Source of the DNA: Lactobacillus kitasatonis DSM 16761 = JCM 1039
Lineage (GTDB): Bacteria > Bacillota > Bacilli > Lactobacillales > Lactobacillaceae
Length of the DNA stretch: 64,000 bases
NCBI RefSeq assembly: GCF_000615285.1
Contig: NZ_BALU01000010.1
Coordinates: forward strand, 1 to 64,000
Reading direction: 5' to 3'
The notes under the pieces were generated by a model. The model searched no databases. It worked only from the letters and a program-made list of their open reading frames with translations, and had not been told where the DNA came from. Positions 55,672-64,000 of the stretch are shown here, one piece after another; position 1 is the stretch's first letter, and every line of letters starts with the position of its first letter. Made by a program: the position numbers and the translations under genes.

Positions 55672-56190
55672 ATGGCAGAGTTTTTTTATTATGATTACGT
55701 TACGATTGAGCCGTGGACTTATTTTTTAACGGCTTCAGAATTCGGTTTAACATATGTAGGGCTTAAAGGGGATGAAACTGTTTCTCCTATTTTCAGTTTC
55801 TATCCTCACCGGATGCTCGTGCGTAATCCTAAAAGATTGGCACCATACGTTCAACAGCTAAAAGAATATTTTGCCGGAACGAGAAAAGAATTCGACGTTC
55901 CTATTGATATTTCTGAATTTGGTACTGAATTTCAACGAAGAGTTTTGCAAACAGTGCAACGTATTCCGTATGGAATGACTATCAGCTATGGGGATGTAGC
56001 AACTAGTTTACCTGATGCAAAATCTGCTCGTTCAGTGGAACATGCTGTTGCTCTCAATCCAGTGCTAATCTTTATCCCCGACCATAGGGTTGTCTTGTCT
56101 AACTCCAAAGTGGGAACATATCGTTTAGGACAAAAAGAAAAAATTAGATTAATTAAACTAGAAAAGAGTCACTTGCATGTCAATTCTTAA
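55672..56190 (+). CDS. Alkyltransferase-like protein (Ogt homologue without acceptor Cys)
   Basis: 172 residues with the N-terminal domain and the C-terminal MGMT fold: FQRRVLQTVQRIPYGMTISYGDVA, then NPVLIFIPDHRVV. The acceptor Cys of the PCHR motif is Asp137 (GAC, two base changes from TGC), so methyl transfer should be impossible. Similar Cys-less alkyltransferase-like proteins bind damaged DNA and mark it for excision repair. The start at 55672 is chosen over an ATG 15 bases upstream since GGTGGTG sits between them. It overlaps the TerC gene by 14 bases. Confidence 0.82.
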   Translation: MAEFFYYDYVTIEPWTYFLTASEFGLTYVGLKGDETVSPIFSFYPHRMLVRNPKRLAPYVQQLKEYFAGTRKEFDVPIDISEFGTEFQRRVLQTVQRIPYGMTISYGDVATSLPDAKSARSVEHAVALNPVLIFIPDHRVVLSNSKVGTYRLGQKEKIRLIKLEKSHLHVNS

Positions 56191-56968
56191 ATTGTACGCG
56201 CCCTTTTTTGACGGCAATAACTGGTTGCACGTTTTAACAAGTGGCAAAGATTGTATGATCATTCTTACATTGATCATCATGGAATGTCTGCTTTCAGTTG
56301 ATAACGCTGTAGTATTAGCAGCTCAGACTCAGGTGTTGCCTACTAAATCTGAAAAGGAAAAATCCTTAATTTATGGACTTTGGGGAGCTTACCTTTTTAG
56401 ATTCATCGTTATCGGGATTGGTACTTACTTGATCAACTTTTGGGAGATCAAATTAGCTGGTAGTATTTATTTGTTCTACCTATCATTCAAGTTCTTCTAT
56501 GATCAGCGCCACCCTAAGCAAGCAGCTGAACACGAAAAAGAAAAGGAAGAGCGTGAAGAAGCACGTCATAAAGGAAAGAAAAAGAAGAAAAAACACGTCC
56601 TTTCTCTTTTCTGGCGGACAGTTATTTCGATTGAATCAATGGACATCGTCTTTTCAATCGACTCCGTTCTTGCAGCTTTGGCTATTTCTGATAACCCAGT
56701 AGTTGTTCTGATTGGTGGAATGATCGGTATCCTTTGCATGAGAGGTGTGGCCGAGATCATCATCAAATTGATGGACATTATTCCGGAATTGCAGCCAATG
56801 GCTTATGTTTTGATTGCGATTATTGCATTGAAATTGTTGCTTGCTTTGCCACCACTAAGATGGGAAATGCCTAATACAGCATTCGCAATTCTCGTCTTTG
56901 CAATTTTAGGTATAACCATTATTTTCCACTTCTGGCGCATCAGAAAGCATGGACATAAACATTTATAG
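56177..56968 (+). CDS. TerC family membrane protein
   Basis: 263 residues with seven membrane segments. The family signatures MECLLSVDNAVVLA and SIESMDIVFSIDSVLAALAISD carry acidic residues inside the membrane, which are suited to binding divalent metal. A Lys/Glu-rich cytoplasmic loop (about 112-143) separates the halves. Members export manganese or help metalate exported enzymes. Its start overlaps the upstream alkyltransferase-like gene. Confidence 0.88.
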   Translation: MSILKLYAPFFDGNNWLHVLTSGKDCMIILTLIIMECLLSVDNAVVLAAQTQVLPTKSEKEKSLIYGLWGAYLFRFIVIGIGTYLINFWEIKLAGSIYLFYLSFKFFYDQRHPKQAAEHEKEKEEREEARHKGKKKKKKHVLSLFWRTVISIESMDIVFSIDSVLAALAISDNPVVVLIGGMIGILCMRGVAEIIIKLMDIIPELQPMAYVLIAIIALKLLLALPPLRWEMPNTAFAILVFAILGITIIFHFWRIRKHGHKHL

Positions 56969-56979
56969 AAAGCAAAAAG

Positions 56980-57005
56980 CTTATCTCAATTGAGGTAAGT
57001 TTTTT
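56980..57005 (+). terminator. Terminator of the TerC gene
   Basis: CTTATCTC pairs with GAGGTAAG (one G-T) around AATT, then a T run. Confidence 0.75.
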
Positions 57006-57007
57006 AG

Positions 57008-57366
57008 TTACATTTTATTTTCAACATATTCCTTAAGTACAACTGCTTGATTATGTTCCCTATTTTTTGCTCCATAAAGAAACAGAACATCGCCAGACTT
57101 TAACTTATTCTTTACTATCTCAATAAATTCAGGCGTGAAGTCATTTTCATCCAATTCCTTGATGTACTTTTCCTTAAACTCAAGGAATTTTTCATCTTCA
57201 TGGTTAAACCATTTTCTTAATTCAGTTGTTGGGCCAATCTGCTTATCCCATTCACCAAGTCTGCCTTAACTTTACTCATACCACGTGGCCACATCCGATC
57301 AACTAAAATTCGGTAGCCTTCGGGTTGTTCATGATCATAAATTCGTACTAATTTAATTTCCGTCAT
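57008..57366 (-). pseudogene. DUF488 family protein, frameshifted
   Basis: The frame from 57366 gives [20 protein letters not shown] and the family motif [12 protein letters not shown], then breaks near 57255. The next frame continues [18 protein letters not shown] and ends at 57008, with VLFLYGAKNREHNQAVVL matching the DUF488 C-terminus. One G missing in a short run explains the fault; corrected length is about 119 residues. Family function is unknown, although links to stress have been proposed. Confidence 0.85.
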
Positions 57367-57433
57367 TTGAAATTCCTCGCTTCTTTTTTTAGTGTATTAC
57401 TAAAAGCAAAAATTAGAAACAACGAGGCACTTT

Positions 57434-58066
57434 ATGGATTACGCAGAATATTTTACTAACCGTCCCACTGACGAAATCACCCGTGATTTAATTGGACGAC
57501 CACTCACTTTTAATAATAGAACAGAAAAACTTGGCGGCTATATCGTAGAGGCCGAAGCTTACATGGGAAAACTCGACCGTGCTGCCCACTCTTACGGTGG
57601 TCGCCGCAGTCCCTCTAACGAAGGCCTTTATCGCACTGGCGGCACCATTTATATTTATGCTCAACGACAATACTTTTTCTTCGATGTTTCCTGCCAAAAA
57701 GAAAATGAGCCACAAGGAGTTTTGATTCGCGCAATTGATCCTGTTTGGGGCATTGATACTATGGTTAAAAACAGAAATGGTAAAAGCGGAGTTCTCCTCA
57801 CCAACGGTCCTGCTAAAATGATGCAAGCTTTTGGTATCCACGATAAAAACTGGAATCTACATTTTCTTTCAGATTCGCCATTTATCATCGATTTAGACGA
57901 TAATCATAAACGTATTGCCCAGGAAATAATCGCAGATAAACGCGTCGGGATTAATCAATCTGATCCTGTCTGGGCTAACAAGAAATTACGTTTTTACGTT
58001 GCTGGTAATCCTTACGTTTCAGATATGAAAAAAAGAGATTGCGCTTACAGCAACGGTTGGGCTTGA
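57434..58066 (+). CDS. 3-methyladenine DNA glycosylase (AAG/MPG type)
   Basis: 210 residues. Family motifs: LIGRPL, VEAEAYMG with the catalytic Glu near residue 41, DRAAHSYGG, RNGKSGVLLTNGPAKMMQAFGI and RVGINQSD. It removes alkylated and deaminated purines from DNA. It is a single gene divergent from DUF488. The downstream lysine-riboswitch promoter overlaps its stop codon. Confidence 0.93.
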   Translation: MDYAEYFTNRPTDEITRDLIGRPLTFNNRTEKLGGYIVEAEAYMGKLDRAAHSYGGRRSPSNEGLYRTGGTIYIYAQRQYFFFDVSCQKENEPQGVLIRAIDPVWGIDTMVKNRNGKSGVLLTNGPAKMMQAFGIHDKNWNLHFLSDSPFIIDLDDNHKRIAQEIIADKRVGINQSDPVWANKKLRFYVAGNPYVSDMKKRDCAYSNGWA

Positions 58067-58091
58067 CAAACTTTCATTTTTCTTTTAATCT
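58063..58091 (+). promoter_or_regulatory. Promoter of the lysine riboswitch operon
   Basis: TTGACA (58063-58068), 17-base spacer, TAATCT (58086-58091). It overlaps the mpg stop codon. Transcription should start near 58098. Confidence 0.7.
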
Positions 58092-58110
58092 TTTTATCAG
58101 TTAAATAATT

Positions 58111-58289
58111 TTCCAATGCAATAGAGGTTGCGACAACCACAAGATAATTCAGAGTCCGCGAAGACAATGAAGGTTATCTTAGGCTGCCGCCGAAATGGAT
58201 TTAACATTCGCGTGTTGATCTGTTGGGCTATAGAACAATATTCTATAGACTGTCCTGGTTAGTCCCCAGGGAGCGCTATAAGATTTGGT
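58111..58289 (+). promoter_or_regulatory. Lysine riboswitch (L box)
   Basis: An about 180-nt leader with the conserved pieces of the lysine aptamer: AGAGGTTGCG after P1 (58123), an internal TGCCGCCGAAATGG, and near the 3' end ACTGTCCTGG...CCAGGGAGCGCTAT closing P1 with AATAG. Lysine binding should favour the terminator at 58310-58339 and shut the transporter operon. Confidence 0.9.
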
Positions 58290-58309
58290 TTAAATACTGA
58301 TGATTATGA

Positions 58310-58339
58310 CCCTCGTTTGTTTTGGCAAACGAGGGTTTT
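58310..58339 (+). terminator. Riboswitch-controlled terminator
   Basis: CCCTCGTTTG pairs perfectly with CAAACGAGGG, followed by TTTTATTTA. It lies 20 bases after the aptamer and 58 bases before the transporter start codon. Confidence 0.85.
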
Positions 58340-58396
58340 ATTTACGCTTTATTGTATTGGCTTTATGTTAAAACTATTTTTTCGGAGGTTTTACAA

Positions 58397-60010
58397 TTGA
58401 AGTCAAGATTTAGATGGATCACTGCATTACTTACAGTGCTCCTCAGTATATTTATCGGTTTCAGCTTTAGTAGTAATTCGACTCAAGCTGCTAAAAAAGA
58501 TTCCGGCACATTAAAGATCGGTATGGAAGCTAACTACCCACCATATAACTGGACTCAACCAACCAAAACTAATGGTGCGGTTCATATCGATGGTTCTAAC
58601 TCATACGCTAACGGTTATGATGTTCAAATTGCCAAGATCATTGGTAAGAGACTTCATAAAAAGGTTATCGTTGAAAAGACCCAATGGGATGGACTTTTAC
58701 CAGCTTTAACTTCAGGCAAAATTGACTTGATCATTGCTGGTATGTCACCTACTCCTGAAAGACGTAAGGCCATCAACTTCTCAGAACCTTACCGTAAGAG
58801 TACTTTCGTTGTTATCACTAACAAGGCAAGCAAGTACTCAAATGCTAAGAAATTAACTGACTTTAAAGGTGCTAAGTTAACCGCTCAACAAGGTACTTTG
58901 CACTACAACTTAATCAAGCAATTAAAGGGTGCTAAGCGTCAACCTGCGATGCGTGACTTCTCAGCTATGCGTCAAAGTTTAGCTTCAGGCACTATCGACG
59001 GTTACGTTGCCGAAGACATCGAATTTGAAAGTTACCACAACGTTAACCCTAACATCGTTGCCATTAACTTGAACAAGATGGCCGGCTTCAAGGTTGACCA
59101 CGACGATTCCGTTACTAGTATCGGTGTCAAGAAAGGCAACACTAAACTTTTAAACGAAGTTAACGCTACTTTGAGAACTATTTCTAACAAAAAGCGTGAT
59201 CAATTAATGGCACAAGCCGTTAAGGAACAACCTAAGGCTGGTAACCAAACTAAGAAGGAAAACTGGCTTGTTACTACCTGGAAGCAATACGGTGGCATGA
59301 TCATGTCAGGTATCGGCATGACTTTGCTCTTAGCTTTAGTTGGTACTATCGTTGGTTTCTTCATCGGTTTGCTCGTTGGTATCGTTCGTACTATTCCAAC
59401 ACCTACTACTCGCGGCAAGCGCTGGGCATTAAACTTTGTTAAGTGGTTATTATCAGTTTATGTTGAAATCTTCCGTGGTACTCCAATGATGGTTCAGGCA
59501 GCCGTAATTTACTACGGTATTGCTCAATTCTGGCACTTGAACTTGAACAGAACCGTTGCCGCTTTGATCATTGTTTCCATCAACACTGGTGCCTACTTGG
59601 CCGAAGTTATCCGTGGTGGTATTATTTCAACTCCAGAAGGTCAATTCGAAGCAGCTAGTGCACTTGGTATGACCCACAACCAAAGAATGTGGCATATCAT
59701 CTTGCCTCAAGCTATTAGAAACTGTTTACCATCAATCACCAACGAATTTATCGTTAACATCAAGGATACTTCAGTATTGAGTATCATCTCAGTTTCTGAA
59801 TTGTTCTTCGTTGGTACTACTATTGCCAGTCAATCATTCAAGTTCTTCCCAACTTACTTAATGATTTCAGCAATCTACTTGATTTTGACCTTTACTATTA
59901 CTAGAATCTTCAACTTCATTGAAAAGAGACTCGAAGGTAACAAGAATTACAACTTGATGGCTAACCAAGTTCAAGTTGGTACTCCAAAAGATGCGGAGGC
60001 AAACAATTAA
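58397..60010 (+). CDS. Fused binding protein and permease of a lysine-type ABC transporter
   Basis: 537 residues from a TTG at 58397 with CGGAGG nine bases upstream; an earlier in-frame TTG lies inside the terminator and is rejected. Signal peptide (1-34), binding domain (about 40-270, [31 protein letters not shown]) and a membrane domain with the coupling loop [21 protein letters not shown]. The lysine riboswitch in the leader points to lysine as substrate. It overlaps the ATPase gene by one base (TAATG). Confidence 0.93.
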   Translation: MKSRFRWITALLTVLLSIFIGFSFSSNSTQAAKKDSGTLKIGMEANYPPYNWTQPTKTNGAVHIDGSNSYANGYDVQIAKIIGKRLHKKVIVEKTQWDGLLPALTSGKIDLIIAGMSPTPERRKAINFSEPYRKSTFVVITNKASKYSNAKKLTDFKGAKLTAQQGTLHYNLIKQLKGAKRQPAMRDFSAMRQSLASGTIDGYVAEDIEFESYHNVNPNIVAINLNKMAGFKVDHDDSVTSIGVKKGNTKLLNEVNATLRTISNKKRDQLMAQAVKEQPKAGNQTKKENWLVTTWKQYGGMIMSGIGMTLLLALVGTIVGFFIGLLVGIVRTIPTPTTRGKRWALNFVKWLLSVYVEIFRGTPMMVQAAVIYYGIAQFWHLNLNRTVAALIIVSINTGAYLAEVIRGGIISTPEGQFEAASALGMTHNQRMWHIILPQAIRNCLPSITNEFIVNIKDTSVLSIISVSELFFVGTTIASQSFKFFPTYLMISAIYLILTFTITRIFNFIEKRLEGNKNYNLMANQVQVGTPKDAEANN

Positions 60011-60765
60011 TGACTGAATCAAACGAAGTAATTTTAAGTTTAAAGCATATGCAAAAGTCCTATGGGGCTCACAAGGTATTGAAGGACATTTCTTTCGATA
60101 TCAACAAAGGCGAGATCGTGACCATCATTGGTCCTTCCGGTGGTGGTAAGTCTACTACCCTTCGCTGCATCAACTTGCTCGAAGAACCTACTGGTGGCGA
60201 GATCGATTTCCACGGTGAAAATATTTTGGCACCTGGTTACAACCGTAATGCCTTTAGATCTAAGGTCGGCATGGTATTCCAGCAATTCGACTTATTCGAA
60301 AACAAGAATGTTTTGGAAAACTGCATGATCGGCCAAGAATTGGTCCTCAAGCGTTCAAAAGACGAAGCACGTAAGATTGCTATGGAGAACCTTAAAAAGG
60401 TTGGTATGGATCCATTTATCAAGGCTAAACCACAACAATTATCTGGTGGTCAACAACAGCGTGTTGCTATTGCCCGTGCGATTTCAATGAATCCAGAAGT
60501 TTTATTGTTCGACGAACCAACTAGTGCCCTTGACCCAGAAATGGTTGGCGAAGTACTAGACGTTATGCAAAAGCTTGCTACAACCGGTTTGACGATGGTG
60601 ATCGTTACCCACGAAATGGGCTTTGCCAAGAGCATTTCAGACCGTGTATTGTTCATCAGTGACGGTATCATTACTGAACAAGGTTCACCTGATCAAATCT
60701 TTGATCATCCAAAGAACGAAAAGACACAAAAGTTCCTGAGTAACTTCAGAAAAATGGACTTTTAA
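60010..60765 (+). CDS. ATP-binding protein of the lysine-type ABC transporter
   Basis: 251 residues. Walker [11 protein letters not shown]-loop FQQFDLF, signature LSGGQQQR, Walker [15 protein letters not shown] and the His in VTHEMGFA are present. Its start overlaps the stop of the fused binding/permease gene, so synthesis is coupled and under the same lysine riboswitch. Confidence 0.94.
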   Translation: MTESNEVILSLKHMQKSYGAHKVLKDISFDINKGEIVTIIGPSGGGKSTTLRCINLLEEPTGGEIDFHGENILAPGYNRNAFRSKVGMVFQQFDLFENKNVLENCMIGQELVLKRSKDEARKIAMENLKKVGMDPFIKAKPQQLSGGQQQRVAIARAISMNPEVLLFDEPTSALDPEMVGEVLDVMQKLATTGLTMVIVTHEMGFAKSISDRVLFISDGIITEQGSPDQIFDHPKNEKTQKFLSNFRKMDF

Positions 60766-60771
60766 AATTTT

Positions 60772-60807
60772 AAAAGCAGAGAAGTTTGATTACTTCTCTG
60801 CTTTTTT
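60772..60807 (+). terminator. Terminator of the lysine transporter operon
   Basis: AAAGCAGAGAAGT pairs with ACTTCTCTGCTTT, followed by T6. Confidence 0.9.
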
Positions 60808-60845
60808 AGTTTATAATTAATAAAAAATTAATTGGAGGAATATTT

Positions 60846-61778
60846 ATGAATGAAAGAGTGTATTACTTCGTCAAATCGTATGATGAAGATTTACCAAAAC
60901 CACCCGCAGAAAGTTTTAGTCAAATTTTAAACGAAACCTACTTGCATCCCTTCGATTGGAGCGCAAGAACCACTCGTAAGTCCTACTGGTGGAGCGTCTT
61001 AACCAACTTCATTATTGCCATTTTAGCTATTGTAGTTGGCTTCTATGCTTTCAATGAAGGCCTTAATCCAGGTATCAGAGTAATCGACGCTGTGGTTGCG
61101 ATTGCTATCTATGTCTGGGTATTTCTAGCTGGCCTTGGTCAAATGATCCGTCGTTTGCATGACGTTGGCTACAGCGGCTACTGGTACTGGGCTACCTTCA
61201 CTGGTTATGGCACAATGTTTATGTTTTACTTAGCACTTCAACCATCTGTCCAACACAAGGTTAAATGGGGCAAGTACTTGTTCAGCGATCAAGATTATCC
61301 TGAGGGCGGCGCAAAAAGTAATGTTCCTATACCAACTATTGGTCAAATCTTGAAGGAACACTTCTTTGACTGCTTCAAGTGGGATGCTAGATCTACTAGA
61401 ACCTCATTCTGGGTAGGTACTGCAATTAGCCAAGTTATCATGACAATCGGCGTATTTGCTTGTTACCTACTCGCTTTCATGCTTTTAGCTCCTTTCAGCG
61501 TTATTGAATTTGATTCTGGCGATGCCAAGGTAATCGGTGTAATCTTCATCACTTTTATTATTTTCTTTATTGCAGCAGCTATTTGGGCCTTTTTAGCACA
61601 ATTAGGTCACACTGTTCGTCGTCTGCACGACGCAGGCTTTAACGGTGGTTGGTGGTGGCTGGGCGTAATTCCTTACGTTGGTCAACTGTTGCTAGCATTC
61701 TTGCTCTTCCACCCTACTGTTCAAAATGAAGTTAAATGGGACAAATATTTATTTGAGCCAGAAGATCGAATTAGATAG
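60846..61778 (+). CDS. Tandem DUF805 membrane protein
   Basis: 310 residues in two similar halves. Each half opens with a cytoplasmic FDWSARTTRKSYWW or FKWDARSTRTSFWV segment, has three or four membrane segments, and ends with the family motif RRLHDVGYSGYWYW or RRLHDAGFNGGWWW and a QxxVKWxKYLF tail. Ordinary DUF805 proteins have one unit of about 120-150 residues, so this is an internal duplication. Role unknown. It has its own ribosome site (TTGGAGG) and terminator. Confidence 0.85.
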   Translation: MNERVYYFVKSYDEDLPKPPAESFSQILNETYLHPFDWSARTTRKSYWWSVLTNFIIAILAIVVGFYAFNEGLNPGIRVIDAVVAIAIYVWVFLAGLGQMIRRLHDVGYSGYWYWATFTGYGTMFMFYLALQPSVQHKVKWGKYLFSDQDYPEGGAKSNVPIPTIGQILKEHFFDCFKWDARSTRTSFWVGTAISQVIMTIGVFACYLLAFMLLAPFSVIEFDSGDAKVIGVIFITFIIFFIAAAIWAFLAQLGHTVRRLHDAGFNGGWWWLGVIPYVGQLLLAFLLFHPTVQNEVKWDKYLFEPEDRIR

Positions 61779-61787
61779 ATCGAAATT

Positions 61788-61822
61788 AAAAAGATCATTC
61801 CTATATGGGGATGATCTTTTTA
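61788..61822. terminator. Bidirectional terminator
   Basis: AAAAGATCATTCC pairs with GGGATGATCTTTT; A run left and T run right. Confidence 0.8.
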
Positions 61823-61876
61823 AAACTCATTTTTTATTTTGAATTGAGTTTACAAAAAATAGCGCTTTTTTACGTT

Positions 61877-62791
61877 TTAAATAATATCCTTATTTTCCTT
61901 AATGCGAGCTAATCTCCAGCCCGTATCAAAATACGTCTTGCGCGTTTGACGCAAATCATCATAATCACTTTGTAAACTATCAATGGCATCCTGTAAGCTC
62001 TTATTTTGCTTTCTAATCGCATTTAGCTCAGGATCATTGATCACGCCCTTAAGATGTACTTGAGCCGCTAAATAGCGCCGACGATGCTCAAATTCTTCTC
62101 TCAAAGTACCCAGTGCATCTTCATACTTAACTAGCTTTTTATTGATCTCAGAAATTTGATCATTCAGTTGAATAAACAACTTATAAGGCATATCCGACTT
62201 AATTCGATTGCATTCCGCACAAGCTAAAGTTAAATTATCTAAGCTGTTGTTGTGACTAAGAGAAACAGGATCCTTATGATCTACGCTGCGGCCACGTCTG
62301 CCGCAATATTGGCAGCGGTATTTATACTTGGCCCGAATGCGTTCACGATCAATAAAATCAACTTCGTTTAACTGGAAATTGATCTCCAAATCCATTTCTT
62401 TTAAATTTTGCTCAAAAGTTACGCCTTGGTTAGGCACATAATTAAGCTTGCCATCTTCGCTTTTAATTACCGCCAAATTCAAATCAGACCTTTTAATCTG
62501 TTGGCGGGCGATTTCATTGCCATCATAATCTTGTAAAAAGGCCTCGTATTTTTTACGGTCCTTTTTATTTTTCACAATAAAACCTGATTGATCTTGTTTC
62601 TTTGCACCGACAAACGTGTAAAGCAAGCTTTGAGCAAAAGTTGCGACCGCATCATTTGCGTAATCTTCCGGATTCAGGTTGCGCGTGATACAAATGTCGC
62701 AAATACTGGTCAACTTAGGATTCATTAACCCCTCTTGCTTAAAATGCAAAGAGTCCATGCGCAGCCCGCATGAACTACATTGAAATTTCAC
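61877..62791 (-). CDS. HNH endonuclease domain protein
   Basis: 304 residues. An N-terminal zinc-ribbon-like part (CSSCGL and CDIC, residues 5-33), a middle region, an HNH nuclease core (CQYCGRRGRSVDHKDPVSLSHNN through LACAECNRIKSD, about residues 160-200) and a C-terminal coiled coil (about 205-290). The catalytic His lies in SVDHKDP. It starts right after the stop of the YfbR-like gene with no gap. Such HNH proteins may be repair, homing or defence nucleases; the sequence does not decide. Confidence 0.85.
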   Translation of the reverse strand: MKFQCSSCGLRMDSLHFKQEGLMNPKLTSICDICITRNLNPEDYANDAVATFAQSLLYTFVGAKKQDQSGFIVKNKKDRKKYEAFLQDYDGNEIARQQIKRSDLNLAVIKSEDGKLNYVPNQGVTFEQNLKEMDLEINFQLNEVDFIDRERIRAKYKYRCQYCGRRGRSVDHKDPVSLSHNNSLDNLTLACAECNRIKSDMPYKLFIQLNDQISEINKKLVKYEDALGTLREEFEHRRRYLAAQVHLKGVINDPELNAIRKQNKSLQDAIDSLQSDYDDLRQTRKTYFDTGWRLARIKENKDII

Positions 62792-63436
62792 CTAATCATC
62801 CCCTAACAATAGAATGCTAAAAGCTATTCGTTGCATCTTATCCTTTCCCGCGAAATCACCTTTAAAAAGATCTGGCAAAATTTTCTTAATAAAGTATTGT
62901 ACGCAAACTAAATCGTCGAACTTCTTGATCGTTTCAAGACTTTCCTTGAACATTTGCATATAAACCGGGTTCGGATTACCTAATTCGATTTCTCCATAAG
63001 CTTCATATAACAAATCTAATTTATCACAGATTGATAAAATTTTACCCTCTAAAGTATCATCTTTGCCTTCTGAGAGACGTTTAGTATAAATTTCTTGAAA
63101 TTCTTCTGGAATCTCATCCTTAATGAACTTGGTGGTCATTGTTTCTTCAACGTCACCAATCATCTTTCTAAGTTGAGGAGTAGCGTATTTAACTGGTGTC
63201 TTAATATCACCGATGAAACGTTCAGTATAATCGTGATTCAAACTCTTTTCGTAAAGGGCCTTCCAATTGATCTTCTTATTGCCGTGAACTTCTTCGATAT
63301 CACCCATCATTTGTGCGAGTTCAGCTGTTCTGAAGCAGTGATCAGCTACTGAGTGGTGGTGGTACTTGAAGTAACCTGGTGCGCGATCGATTGACTCTAA
63401 ACTGTTAAAACCTTGAATGTATGCATTTAATCCCAT
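62792..63436 (-). CDS. YfbR-like HD-domain nucleotidase
   Basis: 214 residues. YHHHSVADHCFRTAELAQ, LNHDYTERFIGDIKTPVKY and CDKLDLLYEAYGE carry the metal-binding His, His-Asp and Asp residues in the spacing of the E. coli YfbR deoxyribonucleoside 5'-monophosphatase. It would dephosphorylate deoxynucleoside monophosphates such as dCMP or dUMP in the cytoplasm. GAGGAGG precedes the ATG. It is the first gene of an operon with the HNH protein. Confidence 0.85.
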   Translation of the reverse strand: MGLNAYIQGFNSLESIDRAPGYFKYHHHSVADHCFRTAELAQMMGDIEEVHGNKKINWKALYEKSLNHDYTERFIGDIKTPVKYATPQLRKMIGDVEETMTTKFIKDEIPEEFQEIYTKRLSEGKDDTLEGKILSICDKLDLLYEAYGEIELGNPNPVYMQMFKESLETIKKFDDLVCVQYFIKKILPDLFKGDFAGKDKMQRIAFSILLLGDD

Positions 63437-63569
63437 TTTTTGTCCTCCTCTTAAAAATTTATTGCTAAAAATGTTTAAAAATTTTTACTATGTTAACAAA
63501 AATCAAAATGAGTTGCAAATATAGCTGGATTTTGGCAGTATTGTTTGTGTTTTATATAAAGTATTTCTC

Positions 63570-63598
63570 TTGACAGATAATAATTAATAACGTATCTT
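63570..63598 (+). promoter_or_regulatory. Promoter of the edge MFS gene
   Basis: TTGACA, 17-base spacer and TATCTT. Around it lie two imperfect direct repeats of the form AGATAATNNTTAATAA (from 63575 and 63611), which could be a regulator site. Confidence 0.6.
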
Positions 63599-63659
63599 TT
63601 AGATAATTAATAATTATTTAGTTTCATCAATATTTGTTCTTGTTTTATGGAGGGGATCA

Positions 63660-64000
63660 ATGATAAAAACTAGAAATAGATACGTTATCGCCTCAGCCGG
63701 GATCACACTGCATTTAATGATCGGCGGCGTCTATGCCTGGAGCGTTTTTACCGGTCCGATTGTTAAACAAACAGGTTGGGCAGAAACCTCCGTTTCTTTT
63801 GCCTTTAGTTTAGCTATTTTCTTTTTAGGGATGTCAGCAGCCTTTATGGGACGTTTAGTTGAAAAGTTCGGACCCACAATCACTGGTACAATTTCTAGTG
63901 TTTGTTACGGTTTGGGTGTCTTTTTAACTGGGATTGCAATTAGCAACCAACAACTATGGCTACTTTACTTAGCTTATGGTGTAATCGGCGGATTAGGCCT
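63660..64000 (+). CDS. OFA-type MFS transporter, N-terminal part (runs off the window)
   Basis: The first 113 codons of a longer gene that continues beyond the edge. ATG at 63660 has GGAGGGG six bases upstream. At least three membrane segments are visible, with GITLHLMIGGVYAWSVFTGP near the start and GRLVEKFGP as the loop 2-3 motif, the pattern of the oxalate/formate antiporter group of the MFS. Substrate unknown. Confidence 0.82.
   Translation, partial: MIKTRNRYVIASAGITLHLMIGGVYAWSVFTGPIVKQTGWAETSVSFAFSLAIFFLGMSAAFMGRLVEKFGPTITGTISSVCYGLGVFLTGIAISNQQLWLLYLAYGVIGGLG

Overview
The window is an AT-rich chromosomal stretch from a Lactobacillus of the acidophilus/helveticus/crispatus kind. The supporting signs are a nucleoside deoxyribosyltransferase that reads almost like the known lactobacillus enzyme, an FSIRK-signal LPXTG surface protein, a D-aspartate-ligase-like/asparagine-synthase-like cell-wall pair, an anaerobic ribonucleotide reductase, fused substrate-binding/permease ABC proteins, and many TTG starts with strong AGGAGG-type ribosome sites. 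No rRNA, tRNA, CRISPR array, prophage or complete insertion sequence was seen. Species calls beyond this would be guesses.

Layout. 0-6.2 kb: small DUF2922/DUF1659 genes, three unknown small proteins, and the potassium transporter kup, which has minus-strand candidate small RNAs on both sides. 6.2-14.3 kb: pepO peptidase, an MFS exporter, a DUF59/DUF438 redox-type pair and the nrdD-nrdG anaerobic ribonucleotide reductase. 14.5-22.8 kb: cell-surface block with an LPXTG protein, a duplicated-domain secreted protein, the cell-wall ligase/amidotransferase pair and a metallophosphoesterase. 22.9-27.2 kb: tag and a phnDCEE-type ABC transporter with an attenuator-like leader. 27.2-35 kb: stress protein, phosphatase, orphan EIIA, ntd, a cre-overlapped candidate RNA, nagA and a large GH31 protein. 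35-46 kb: esterase/YibE-YibF operon, ddl, a glutamine-type ABC system, a TetR/membrane pair and prs. 46-58 kb: broken AlbA_2-type gene, hydrolases, a glycosyltransferase, cardiolipin synthase, a sirtuin, an alkyltransferase-like protein, a TerC protein and a DNA glycosylase. 58-64 kb: lysine riboswitch with a fused lysine-type ABC transporter, a double DUF805 protein, an HNH/YfbR pair and the start of an OFA-type MFS gene.

Two themes stand out. First, seven genes are broken in the same way: each looks one base short, mostly at a short homopolymer, and each has a start-to-stop length of 2 modulo 3. This suggests systematic base under-calling in the assembly as much as real gene decay. One further gene (46332-47588) is broken differently, by two in-frame stop codons. 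Second, several transcript-level elements lie outside genes: tandem minus-strand RNAs with extended -10 promoters beside kup, a cre-controlled structured RNA, a peptide/terminator leader before phnD, a terminator hairpin in the kup leader, and a lysine riboswitch. Several enzymes carry unusual active sites: an O6-alkylguanine transferase homologue with Asp in place of the acceptor Cys, an alpha/beta hydrolase with an Asp nucleophile, and a GH31 protein without an evident nucleophile.
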